A DNA stretch of 64,000 nt from the NCBI GenBank assembly GCA_009859145.1, contig VRVR01000042.1, positions 151,445 to 215,444 of the forward strand, in the 5' to 3' direction. Shown piece by piece: positions 18,836 through 27,442 of the stretch. Under the pieces are notes generated by a model, which searched no databases, had not been told where the DNA came from, and worked only from the letters and a program-made list of their open reading frames with translations. The stretch is from Andalucia godoyi. Its lineage: Eukaryota > Discoba > Jakobea > Jakobida > Andaluciidae. Every line of letters begins with the position of its first letter. Positions within the stretch are counted from its first letter, which is position 1. The position numbers and the translations under genes were made by a program.

Positions 18836-19726
18836 ATGTCTGTGGATCTCGTCTCAATATCATCGTCCTCGTCATCCAACATGTCTTTCTTCGGCTTTGC
18901 AGACCCATTCCAGCAGTTCCAGTCTGAAGACGCAATGTTTGCACAGACCTTGCAAAAACAATCCTCGTCTACGTCCGTTCATTCTGCGGCCGCATCCTCC
19001 TACTCTTCGTCGTCGTCGTCATTGTCACTGCCATCGCGGACTGCTTTGAAAGCGCCGCAAAAAAGAGTGTTGAAACAAAAGCACGTGGCTTGGACGCTGG
19101 AAGAAGACATGCTGTTTGACGAAGGAATTCGGGTGTTTGGAAAGGGGCGGTGGAGCCAGATTGCGGCATTCATCAAGACTCGGACTGCACTGCAGGTCAA
19201 GAACCATGCGTCGACGTTCTTCAAAAGGCTCGAGAAGATCCATGGAAGTGAATGTGGAGATGCAGATGGAGATGATGTGATGGAGCACTCATCTTCGGCA
19301 TCCAGCTCCCACAGCCTGAGCGAAGAGGAGGTCACTGCTCCCGCATTCACCATGTCCGTGGACACCAACAGCACGCTCAGCAATCATGGAAGAGTGACCG
19401 TAGCGCATCCTCAGCAGCTCTCTCGGCTGAGTGTTCCGTCTCCAATGGCGTTCGGTTCCTCTGCTTTTTCGCCGTTTCATGCGCTCAGCTCTCCCCTGTT
19501 CATGCCGTTTGAGCCTTCGAGCTGCTTTGTCCCGCCGCTCTCGGCCACCCAACAGAGTCTCATTCATCCAGGATTCTTGACGACGATGCCTTCCCCCATG
19601 AAGCGCTTCCTGACAGCAGAAGCATTCTGCGTCACTCCGTCAGGCTTGACGACTCCTGTTCTGCAGTTGGACATCAAGAACGTTGTCGACGAAATCGAAA
19701 ATGCAGACGCGTTTTCGATTCTCTAA
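18836..19726 (+). CDS. Single-repeat Myb-like (SHAQKYF-type) transcription factor 2
   Basis: The protein has 296 residues. The Myb repeat lies at about residues 84-132 (AWTLEEDMLF, then FGKGRWSQIA) and ends in NHASTFF (123-129). It shares GKGRW and QVKNHA with Myb 1, but the domain is clearly diverged, so the duplication is old. Outside the repeat, only a C-terminal hydrophobic/acidic tail (LDIKNVVDEIENADAF) is shared, which suggests a common interaction motif. Poly-Ser (about 55-64) and a Pro/Phe/Ser-rich centre are low complexity. The ATG at 18836 is the first in frame. Predicted nuclear DNA-binding regulator of unknown targets. Confidence 0.85.
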   Translation: MSVDLVSISSSSSSNMSFFGFADPFQQFQSEDAMFAQTLQKQSSSTSVHSAAASSYSSSSSSLSLPSRTALKAPQKRVLKQKHVAWTLEEDMLFDEGIRVFGKGRWSQIAAFIKTRTALQVKNHASTFFKRLEKIHGSECGDADGDDVMEHSSSASSSHSLSEEEVTAPAFTMSVDTNSTLSNHGRVTVAHPQQLSRLSVPSPMAFGSSAFSPFHALSSPLFMPFEPSSCFVPPLSATQQSLIHPGFLTTMPSPMKRFLTAEAFCVTPSGLTTPVLQLDIKNVVDEIENADAFSIL

Positions 19727-19984
19727 CAACGCACCTCCTGCTTTTTTTGTTTCTCGCTCTCTTGCTCTCTCTCTCTCTCCATCAAACAATATTGATGCTA
19801 GTCGGTTTTTCTGTCCTTTCGGGTTGAAGGACATCGGTTTTTTTGAATTTTTTGATTGTTGTCATCGTACAACATCTGCGTTTTTGTAGACCTGCGAATG
19901 TAAATGTAGTATTATCATGTGCGAAGATCTCCAACCATGCAGACACCTTAGAAACCAAACAGGAAGGAAACCAGGAAGGAAAGC

Positions 19985-21286
19985 TTAAGCACACTTTGAA
20001 AACCATCCAAAGGGAACTGATACCAGTTGCTGGGTCTGATCGCCATCGAAAAGCACCGAGGCCGTTCGGTGCGACACATCAATGCTCTTGAGAACTCCAG
20101 CCTTTCCTTTGTGGTGGCCCAGACCGACCATGATGCGGTTTCCCGGCATTGTCTGGACTTGCGAAAGCTCTGCAAATGGCACCAGCAGCGCAACGTTCTT
20201 TTTTCCAACCACTGCACTCGCATGCGCATCCAGCGAGACTTTCACTGCAGCTGCCTTCTTCACTGCGTCCACCTGAACAACCTTTCCTTGCATTCTGTAC
20301 ACGGAAACAGGTTCGCTTCCCGGCTGTGCAGTTGGAACAGTTACTCGTGAAAGCACAATCACTTGCATACCTTCCATGACCCATGTCCGGACATCCGCCA
20401 CTGCACAGCTACCAGCATCCTCCAAAAAACAAGGACTTCTCCTGTCACTTGCAACTTCTCTTCGCTGTGCTCCAGACTCTCGTTGCGGTTCCGTGGTCGG
20501 GCCTGCTTTCGTCTCAGTCCTCGCAACCTTGCCCAGCTCGATTCGAATCGGCATCTTTTCCCTCCCTTCACTCTTTCGGTTCTTCAGCATCTCATCTTTT
20601 CCATCGCCGCCGCCGCCGCCGCCGCCACCACCACCACCCTCATCATCGTCCTGATGTTGACTATCATCTGCTTCTACGTCATCATGACCACGGTGATCCA
20701 ATGCGGCGACGCCAGCGTGCGCCATTTCGAGTGCAAGGCGCTTTCGATTGTGCAAGTGCTTCGCAACGTCGTCCATTCCATCCGTTCCAAGCACCTCGGC
20801 CCCCGACCGGACACTCGCGGCCGCGGATGATTTGAAGAGCAAGTGCTTGTCCTTTTGGACAGCCTTGATCAAGAGTTCCCCCGTAAGCTCATCTTCCGCA
20901 ACCACAAACAGCCCCCGCTTGCCCGCGTCCTTTACAAAGTCTCCGAGAGCAGCCCACTTCGTGGAGTTCATATGCACATGGTGCCGATCCTTCACAATTT
21001 CCTGATATACCGTGTTGGCCTTCACAGCGACATTCGGGAACAGCGTGTGCAGGACATCCAGAAACTGGTCTTCAAAGCGAGCCGAGTTGTCCTTCAGCAC
21101 TGCAGAAGGATCCGACACAAAGGATGCCATCGCCGCCATATGCGCAGCTGTCGTGCAGTGATTCTGAAATCCATTTTCATCGCGACACTGCTTGGAGCAT
21201 GCGGAGCAGTAGAACTTTAGCTTCCCGAGACCCTTGGCCTTTTGGTTATTCGCCATCCTTTTGAAAAACTTGCTCGTTTCACTCAT
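19985..21286 (-). CDS. KIN17 DNA/RNA-binding protein
   Basis: The protein has 433 residues; human KIN is 393. The N-terminus reads AKGLGKLKFYCSACSKQCRDE, as in KIN17, with a C2H2 zinc finger (CSAC, then HCTTAAH). Next comes the KIN17 winged-helix domain, recognised by VYQEIVKDRHHVHMNSTKW, where the histidines are family hallmarks. A disordered acidic centre contains an 11-Gly run encoded by GCC repeats near 20600-20632. The C-terminal third is a tandem SH3-like/KOW region (GKVVQVDAVKKAAAV; MVGLGHHKGKAGVL). KIN17 associates with replication, repair and the spliceosome in the nucleus. Two ATGs are possible, at Met1 and Met11. A 20-N gap begins 56 bp upstream, so the promoter is incomplete. Confidence 0.93.
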   Translation of the reverse strand: MSETSKFFKRMANNQKAKGLGKLKFYCSACSKQCRDENGFQNHCTTAAHMAAMASFVSDPSAVLKDNSARFEDQFLDVLHTLFPNVAVKANTVYQEIVKDRHHVHMNSTKWAALGDFVKDAGKRGLFVVAEDELTGELLIKAVQKDKHLLFKSSAAASVRSGAEVLGTDGMDDVAKHLHNRKRLALEMAHAGVAALDHRGHDDVEADDSQHQDDDEGGGGGGGGGGGDGKDEMLKNRKSEGREKMPIRIELGKVARTETKAGPTTEPQRESGAQRREVASDRRSPCFLEDAGSCAVADVRTWVMEGMQVIVLSRVTVPTAQPGSEPVSVYRMQGKVVQVDAVKKAAAVKVSLDAHASAVVGKKNVALLVPFAELSQVQTMPGNRIMVGLGHHKGKAGVLKSIDVSHRTASVLFDGDQTQQLVSVPFGWFSKCA

Positions 21287-21341
21287 CGTGTTTGTCTTTC
21301 AAAGGCTCTGAGCCTCACTCCCTCCGTCCCTCCGTCCCTCC

Positions 21342-21361
21342 NNNNNNNNNNNNNNNNNNNN
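21342..21361. other. Assembly gap (20 N)
   Basis: There are exactly 20 N between a CCCTCCGTCCCTCC-type repeat and a CTT-type array. The gap size is probably a placeholder in a pyrimidine repeat that assembly could not cross. Confidence 0.98.
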
Positions 21362-21818
21362 TTTTCTCTTGTCTTTATTCTTCTTCTTCTTCTCTTCTTC
21401 TCTTCTTCTCTTCTTCTCTTCTTCTCTTCTTCTTCTCTTTTTCTTGTGAACAAAAATCCAATGGGGCTTTAGTTTCTGCTGGCGGTTTCAGTCGCTATGT
21501 GGACGTTCCCGCTCCAGAGACCCGGGGGAATTTCCTCCTTTGATGGACGATGCTTGATTGCGAAGTCGGATGCTTCTGTTTGTTCGATTTTCGCTTCGTC
21601 TGTCGTACAGCTTAAAACCTTTTTTCTTCTTCTCTTTTTAAACAGTCCCATATTCCATCCAAAACCGAAGAACGTCATTCTTTTCTGCGTTTTTTCTACT
21701 CTCCAAAACAACAACAACAACAATCAAAACACCCTGCAAACACGACTTCTGCATTCTCGACGGACGAGTACGACAGTTGCGGCATTCTTACGTCGTGATA
21801 CGGTAAATGGTACGCACA

Positions 21819-22000
21819 CATCTACATTGTACACTCACCACGGATGATCATCGCTGATCACCCATAATCAATGTTGCAACCCAACAACATGCATAGCATG
21901 ATTGGGAAGGGGGTAGGCCCCGAACACGCCCCTCGGCATGAGAGACGTTCCCAAGATAGATGTTGCATTGCATGGACAATAAGAATAAAAATAAGAAATG
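21819..22000 (+). repeat. Dispersed repeat, copy C (divergent)
   Basis: The order of short matches to copy A is kept: CTACATTGTACACT, then TTGCA-CCC, then GGGTAGGCCCC-GAACAC, then CTCGGC, then AGATAGATGTT. Similarity is weaker than between A and B and fades after about 21975. This copy supports an old repeat family in which the interior of A is an original part. Confidence 0.45.
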
Positions 22001-22558
22001 AGCGTCGGTGTGCGAGAATGCAACGCGGCGGCGTGTTTATAGGGCTTTCATGATCAAAATGGGGCGAAACGAATCGTGCATCGTGTTTTACAAAGTTTTT
22101 TTCACGCTCACCTCTCATACTAGTGGGGACCAAACGCCGCGTCGCCGAATGGCAACTTTCTTCACATGCACCATCAGGTCACGAAAAAACATAATAAGAG
22201 ATGAAAAAAGCAAGCGAACAACAGCAAATATATTAAAAAGTCAATCCAAACGAAGAAGAAGAAGAAGGAAGGGGGAAAAAAAACAAAACGGATGAACGGG
22301 AAACGGAAAAAGCAACGGACAGATGAAAAGAGGAAAGGAAATCTCAAGAATGGGAAATGCCGAAATTTCTGAAATTGAATTTCCATGGGAAAGCGGTCTT
22401 TCCATCATTTTGTTTTCGATTTACAATTCATTTTATTACGATACCTGTCGTTCTCTGTTTCCACCGATCATCTATTCGTCCTCGTGAGTCGTGAGTACAC
22501 TGCCGTTTTCATCAACCGTTGCGCACGGACGAACACACACAGAAATTGATCTGGGAGG

Positions 22559-23617
22559 ATGGCGGTGTTTGCATCGAGTCCTGCAGAGTCTGAAGGAGAA
22601 CAGCAGTCGCAGCCACAGTCGTTTGCTGCTCTGCGGTATCTGGCGGCTGGGGCAGTGTCTGGTGCAGTTTCTCGGACGATGGCAGCGCCTGTGGAGCGTC
22701 TGAAGATTGTGTTCCAAGTACAGCATGTGAACGTTGCGAGCAATTTGCAGAAGCGACCGCAGTTTCAAGGAATCATTCCGTCGCTAATTGCGATAGGGAA
22801 GCAAGAAGGGTGGAGAGGGTACTTTAAAGGGAACGGGGTGAATGTCGTTCGGATCATTCCGTACTCTTCTGTTCAGTTTTTCATGTATGAAGAGGCCAAG
22901 ACGCGGATTCGGGATTGGGAGAATCGTGTGTTCGCGAGTAGCAATGCTGGGAGAAGCGACGGTTCTGGGAGCAGTGGCAGCCACGGTTCCTCCGAAGTGC
23001 GAAAGCCGCTCAGTACGGTCGGAAGGCTGCTTGCTGGATCGGTTGCTGGGGTTGTGTCGGTGATGGCGAGCTACCCGTTGGATGTTGTTCGATGCCGGCT
23101 GTCGGCGCCACAGGGAATGAACCCGGTGGAGTACAAGGGAATAGCAGATTGTCTTGTCACAATGTACAGAACAGAAGGGCCAATGTCGCTGTGGAGAGGA
23201 ATGGCGCCAACAGTTATGGGAATTGCTCCGTATGCAGCAATCAACTTTGCAGTGTACGAGCAGCTGAAGAGAATGGCGTATGAATGGAACGAAAAGAGGC
23301 AACCGGGAAGAGCGGACGGAGCAAAGACGAATGTACCGGTTTGGCAGAGACTTGCATTGGGGGCCGTTGCTGGAATGACGGCGCAAACAGCGACGTATCC
23401 TTTCGACACGGTTCGGCGAAGAATGCAGATGAGAGCGCACTACACGTCCACCTGGAATGCAATGACGACGATTTTCCACACGGAGGGAGTGCGTGGACTG
23501 TATCGTGGACTGGTGCCAAACTACCTCAAGGTCGTTCCGGTGGTATCGGTGGGATTTGTCGTGTATGAGTGGTCCAAGGTCTTCTTTGGAATCCAAGGAA
23601 AGTCTGGTGAGCTGTAA
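22559..23617 (+). CDS. Mitochondrial carrier (adenine nucleotide/CoA-type, SLC25 family)
   Basis: The protein has 352 residues with three tandem carrier repeats of about 100 residues and six membrane helices in the inner mitochondrial membrane. The signature P-x-(D/E)-x-x-(K/R) occurs in each: APVERLKI, YPLDVVRCRL and YPFDTVRRRM. FKGNGVNVVRIIPYSSVQFF in repeat 1 and LWRGMAPTVMGIAPYAAINF in repeat 2 resemble the SLC25A42/Leu5/ADNT1 group. That group carries CoA, adenine nucleotides or ATP-Mg/Pi. The exact substrate cannot be settled by eye. There are no EF hands, which rules out the Ca-regulated SCaMC form. A Gly/Ser-rich loop (about 130-150) between repeats 1 and 2 is longer than usual. Confidence 0.93.
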   Translation: MAVFASSPAESEGEQQSQPQSFAALRYLAAGAVSGAVSRTMAAPVERLKIVFQVQHVNVASNLQKRPQFQGIIPSLIAIGKQEGWRGYFKGNGVNVVRIIPYSSVQFFMYEEAKTRIRDWENRVFASSNAGRSDGSGSSGSHGSSEVRKPLSTVGRLLAGSVAGVVSVMASYPLDVVRCRLSAPQGMNPVEYKGIADCLVTMYRTEGPMSLWRGMAPTVMGIAPYAAINFAVYEQLKRMAYEWNEKRQPGRADGAKTNVPVWQRLALGAVAGMTAQTATYPFDTVRRRMQMRAHYTSTWNAMTTIFHTEGVRGLYRGLVPNYLKVVPVVSVGFVVYEWSKVFFGIQGKSGEL

Positions 23618-23888
23618 CCACCCCACAATGCACACACACACACAAACAAGGCACAACCGTCATTCTTTTTTCCGTAAGAGAGATATCACTCCTGTGTGCC
23701 GCCATCACCATCGTCCCCTCCCGCTGATCGTCGTGTTGTCGTCGTCGACGACGGTGTTGTATTCTTTGGTTATTTCCGCTGCTTTTATGGTATCTTGGAT
23801 GTACAGCCGGTCAATTTCAACGTCGTTTGTCATCGTTTCGGGGATTGTAATTGTGCCTTTTGTTTTCTTGGCTTCGTTTGCTAGCGAA

Positions 23889-24800
23889 TCAATGGTCGCT
23901 CATCTCGCTGCCTTCGCAGTTTTCGGGATGTGCTGGCTTCATAGGCAGCTTTGCGAGCTCGCAAGCAATTGCGTGGGCGATTTTTTGCATTCCTTGGTGA
24001 GATGGATGGATTGGATCAACGTAGTCAGTCGACTCGTGAATGATGGTGCGCAGATCGAGAGTCGCGCACCCGTGCTTCTCTGCGACCCTTCTCATCGCGC
24101 GATGCAAAATGGGCATCCCAAACTTCCCAAGCGCCCCCGTGGCATAGGAGGCAAAAGTGTACGCTGCAGACCCTCGAATGCCTAGGTTTTCTGCCAAGAA
24201 GTCTGTGTTGGGATTGTACGGAAGCGCAATGAGCACTGGCTTCTTCCATTCGCAGATCGACTCGATTGCCAGGTTGTAGTCCTCTTCAAACTTCTTCATT
24301 CTCTCTGGGAACGTAGTCATGATGGACCACATGAGAGACAGACCCGACTGTGTCGACGAGGTATCCAACAGACCGTAGTAATGTGGGAAGATCATGCGCA
24401 TTGCGTCGTTTCCTCCGACGGACACCACAAAATGCGTCACGTCATCCGGTACTCGCCGCAGCTGCGCATGCACTTCCGATGCGACAGACCCTCCGCGAGC
24501 GAGCAGGGTGACCGGTTGTGACTCGAACAAGTTGTGCGACAAGTGTCGGTGGATCGCAAGCGGATTGTCAAACACAGAATCGCCGAGCAACACCACGTGT
24601 CTCCTATCCTTGTGCATGCCGTACGGCTTTTCATATCCGCCCTGGATCTTCGTCACGTGCAAGTGCGAGGACCGCAGGGGACCCGCAGGTGAAGATGGAG
24701 ACGATGCTTTGGTCGCGTTGCTGCCGTTGCTATCTCCACCACCGTTGTTTCCAATCGTTACAAATGACGGTCCGCTCGGAGAAACTGGGTTGACCAACAT
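23889..24800 (-). CDS. SGNH/GDSL-type hydrolase
   Basis: The protein has 303 residues. Block I is LLGDSVFDN with the nucleophile Ser75. Block II probably includes the Gly of ARGGSVASEV (about 101-110). Block III is VGGNDAM with Asn131. Block V is VDPIHPSHQG with Asp262 and His265. These form the full Ser-Gly-Asn-His set of an esterase/acylhydrolase. No signal peptide is visible, and the first 60 residues are Gly/Ser/Pro-rich and poorly conserved, so the enzyme may be cytosolic. The substrate is unknown; members deacylate lipids, thioesters or sugars. The 3' end is convergent with the carrier gene (271 bp apart). Confidence 0.88.
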   Translation of the reverse strand: MLVNPVSPSGPSFVTIGNNGGGDSNGSNATKASSPSSPAGPLRSSHLHVTKIQGGYEKPYGMHKDRRHVVLLGDSVFDNPLAIHRHLSHNLFESQPVTLLARGGSVASEVHAQLRRVPDDVTHFVVSVGGNDAMRMIFPHYYGLLDTSSTQSGLSLMWSIMTTFPERMKKFEEDYNLAIESICEWKKPVLIALPYNPNTDFLAENLGIRGSAAYTFASYATGALGKFGMPILHRAMRRVAEKHGCATLDLRTIIHESTDYVDPIHPSHQGMQKIAHAIACELAKLPMKPAHPENCEGSEMSDH

Positions 24801-24836
24801 TTTCGTGTTCTGTTTCTTCTTCTTCTTCTTATTATA

Positions 24837-24876
<40 letters not shown>

Positions 24877-25315
24877 GATGATGACGACCACGGTGGACTT
24901 CTACTGCTTCCCTACGTTGTGCAGGATTTCTTTCGAAGGGAGTCTGAAAGAGCTGAAATAAAAACCCAGAGTGCACACAACAACATAGCCCACCCTGCCT
25001 GTCTGTCTGTTTGTTTGAGTTCCGTGTGATTTATTTGTATATCTTCATATACTTCAAGTATGATGCTGATAGCCATATCCGGGGGGGGAAGTAGCAGTGC
25101 AAGTCAGTGGAACACTCTCTTGAAACGTCTCTCTTTCCATCTGCCAAACGTCCTCACCAACTTTTCCCGCTGTCGTTCTTTTTGGCGCTTTTGTTTTGTC
25201 TTCTTTTTTTACTGTTCTTTTCCGCGTTGTATCGTTAAATGTGTATTTTTTAAAATAACGTTTCCTACTTTCTGGTGGCCGATGCTTGTCCCGGTCCTCC
25301 CCCTGGACCCGTCCT
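24801..25315. other. Spacer with compound trinucleotide repeat
   Basis: This is 515 bp between two minus-strand genes. A compound (TTC)n(TAC)n(TGC)n array at about 24816-24876 lies just upstream of the hydrolase ATG. The rest is AT-rich. No gene is seen. Confidence 0.6.
24816..24876. repeat. Compound (TTC)n(TAC)n(TGC)n microsatellite
   Basis: Three neighbouring trinucleotide runs differ by single-base steps (TTC, then TAC, then TGC), which suggests successive mutation and expansion. The array lies just upstream of the SGNH hydrolase start. Confidence 0.9.
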
Positions 25316-25981
25316 TCATAGGATGAATGGAAAGATGGACGTTCGTCCGCCCGCGCTTTTGCCAGGGTATCTCTTCTTGTGCTTTGTGATGGCGAACGAC
25401 GCCATGATGGCCGTTGCGACAGCCCAAAAGACAAGCGCCGGCACCATGAATCCCGTGAGCGCAGCCCATGACAGCCAGGCCAAGGACTCGCACAGATAAT
25501 GTGGATGCGTGACGTAGGTGAAAAGTGGGTGGTGCGGAACGACATAGACAAGCTTTCCATCGCGCTCTTCCTTTTCCGTAAAGGACATGACGCGATGCGC
25601 CACTGCATTGCCGTACTCGAATATGACAAACAGTGTCGCAATCAGGATCTGCTCAAGCGTCACAAACTCGGCGGCCATCCGCTCTCCTTGCGCGCTCCTC
25701 TGCAGATCAGCACTCCAAATCGACTGCATAATCCACAACGTAAATCCCCAATAATACACAAACTCGCCAATGCACTCGTGAAACGGGAACGTCGACTGCC
25801 CGTACTGATGCACCTTGAACGCTTCAAACGTCCGCCTGCCGTAATGGAACGCCCACAGACACATTGCCAAAATCGATCCGCGACTCAAGTCACTACGGTA
25901 GCTCTGCAGCAGATACACCGTCAGCAAAAAGGTCACTCCATAAGAATAGATGTCGCGTGTCCTTGGTGAAAATATCGTCAT
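25316..25981 (-). CDS. Steroid 5-alpha-reductase/enoyl-CoA reductase family membrane protein
   Basis: The protein has 221 residues and several hydrophobic helices. The segment RRTFEAFKVHQYGQSTFPFH followed by YYWGF matches the R-E-x-E-(T/S)-x-x-x-H-(R/K)-(F/Y) core of TECR/TSC13 (trans-2-enoyl-CoA reductase). The C-terminus, with THPHYLCESLAW, ITKHKKRYPG and a final FPFIL, fits the steroid dehydrogenase C-terminal domain (PF02544). It is shorter than TSC13 (310 residues) because the N-terminal ubiquitin-like domain and first helices are absent. The likely location is the ER membrane and the likely role is reduction of an acyl-CoA or sterol double bond. An isoprenylcysteine methyltransferase is the main alternative, since the folds are related. 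Confidence 0.7.
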   Translation of the reverse strand: MTIFSPRTRDIYSYGVTFLLTVYLLQSYRSDLSRGSILAMCLWAFHYGRRTFEAFKVHQYGQSTFPFHECIGEFVYYWGFTLWIMQSIWSADLQRSAQGERMAAEFVTLEQILIATLFVIFEYGNAVAHRVMSFTEKEERDGKLVYVVPHHPLFTYVTHPHYLCESLAWLSWAALTGFMVPALVFWAVATAIMASFAITKHKKRYPGKSAGGRTSIFPFIL

Positions 25982-26226
25982 TTCTGTGCTTTCCCCTCCC
26001 TTTTACGTATGCAAGTGATTTTTTCAATTGTTTAAAAATAACGGAAAGATGAGAAAAAAAACAAACAAATAAATGAAAATCTGGAAATTCCGGGGCTAAC
26101 GTGTAAAAAGCTGCATGCCAAAACACTCGTGTTTTTCTTCTTCTTGCTGTCTTTTCATTTCGTTGGAAGTTCGATCTCAAGGTGATGATAATACGACAGT
26201 TTTATTATTTTTATTATTTTTTTATA

Positions 26227-26958
26227 CTACAGCTCAAGTTTCCTTTCGACCGGAAATGCTGCTTGCCGGATCTTTTGCACGAACGATGCGAAATTGTCCG
26301 TCTTTGGGTCGTAGAATGTGACCAGGATAACGACGACGGCGAGCAGCAGACAAATGACGAGGAACCGCGCAAGAACATGTGCGGCCGTGGTCTGATCTTC
26401 CTCTGAACGCGAGCAAGTCTCAGTCTCAGTCGTAGTTGTGACCGCTTCGACCTCTGCTTTGGTTTCCGTCTTGTTCTCACTCTCGGTCGTCGCCGGGAAT
26501 GGTTCTGCGGCAGTTACTACGGCGGGTGTCGCGGATCGAGACGCAGGTGCCGTCGCACTCGCACCTGGAACAGGAGTTTGTCCGCGGACCCACGAATCCG
26601 TGCGAGTGGTCTCACTGGACAACACTACGGGAGTGCTGGCACGCGATGCCGAACGGAGTCCCGTGCGTCCTGGAGATCCGATGACGGATGCCGCGCTCGG
26701 AGGAGGAACAGGAGTTCTGCGGCCAGTCGTAGTAGTAGCGGTGGTAGCAGGCATTCCTGTAGAAGCGGAGAGTGTGGAGCCCAAGGATGCGGCAGACGCG
26801 GCGGTGGTCGACGGATTGTGGAACTTGGAGGACAGAATCATGTTGACGAGATCGTCCTTACGAACAGATGCAGCCGGAAGCGAAGCATCTGGAAGACCGC
26901 CGAGAATGCTTCGAAGCTCGTCTTTGGTCTTGCGCAATAGATCTTCACGATTCGACAT
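26227..26958 (-). CDS. LEM/HeH-like N-terminal domain with C-terminal membrane anchor
   Basis: The protein has 243 residues. Residues 1-48 (REDLLRKTKDELRSILGG, then VRKDDLVNMIL) form two short helices and resemble the SAP/HeH/LEM helix-extension-helix domains that contact DNA or BAF. A long Ala/Thr/Pro/Ser linker follows (about 55-190). A single hydrophobic span lies near 204-222 (FLVICLLLAVVVILVTF), then a basic 20-residue tail. The layout recalls a truncated inner-nuclear-membrane protein of the Heh1/Src1/LEM2 kind, without the second span and the winged helix (MSC domain). Assignment is by eye and by topology. A low-complexity tail-anchored protein of another kind cannot be excluded. Confidence 0.6.
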   Translation of the reverse strand: MSNREDLLRKTKDELRSILGGLPDASLPAASVRKDDLVNMILSSKFHNPSTTAASAASLGSTLSASTGMPATTATTTTGRRTPVPPPSAASVIGSPGRTGLRSASRASTPVVLSSETTRTDSWVRGQTPVPGASATAPASRSATPAVVTAAEPFPATTESENKTETKAEVEAVTTTTETETCSRSEEDQTTAAHVLARFLVICLLLAVVVILVTFYDPKTDNFASFVQKIRQAAFPVERKLEL

Positions 26959-27016
26959 ACTGTCTCTGCTCTGCTCTGATGATCGAATGGCTTTTCACAA
27001 AACAAATCAAAACGGC

Positions 27017-27051
<35 letters not shown>

Positions 27052-27442
27052 AAGAAAGAAAAAACGAAAGAAAGAAAGGGGGGAAAAATAATATATAAAT
27101 GATAAAAAACGTTAAATAAATAAATATATATATATATAGCTGATGATCGGAAATGAGAAAAGGAAAAAGAGGGAAAAGAGGGAAAGGAAGGGAGAAAATG
27201 GCTCCATTTGGAAAAGAGACGTTGTTGCTCATGCTTGATTGCGCGGGATATTGTATCGTGCATTCGTTATTGTGCAAATTCGTGCGTTCGTCGGTATTTT
27301 TCCAGCATCCTATTGTTTGTTGGATTTGTCGTTTGGTTTGCTTTTTCAGTTTAGTACTGTATTTACTTTATCCGTGGTGGGGTCACCGCACAACATATAC
27401 TTGCAGCGCTTGTAAGAGGAGGGGAAGAGGGTGAAAGAAGAT
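26959..27442. other. Spacer with (CAA)n and (TA)n repeats
   Basis: This is 484 bp. (CAA)n lies at 27016-27051, just upstream of the LEM-like gene. An AT-rich block with a TA run lies near 27100-27140, followed by the 3' flank of the surface-protein gene. No gene is seen. Confidence 0.6.

Larger units (their letters stand above)
21287..22558. other. Spacer with assembly gap and repeat copy C
   Basis: This 1.27-kb region lies between the divergent KIN17 and carrier genes. It contains the gap at 21342-21361, a long CTT/TCTTC pyrimidine array (about 21362-21440), a (CAA)n run near 21705-21722 and the divergent repeat copy C. Purine-rich GAA repeats lie near 22248-22280. No gene is seen, but sequence is missing at the gap. 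Confidence 0.55.

Noticed and set aside
25316-25981. Isoprenylcysteine carboxyl methyltransferase
   Set aside because: The H-x-P-H-Y and membrane layout first suggested it, but the RRTFEAFKVHQY core and FPFIL end fit the TECR/steroid reductase group better.
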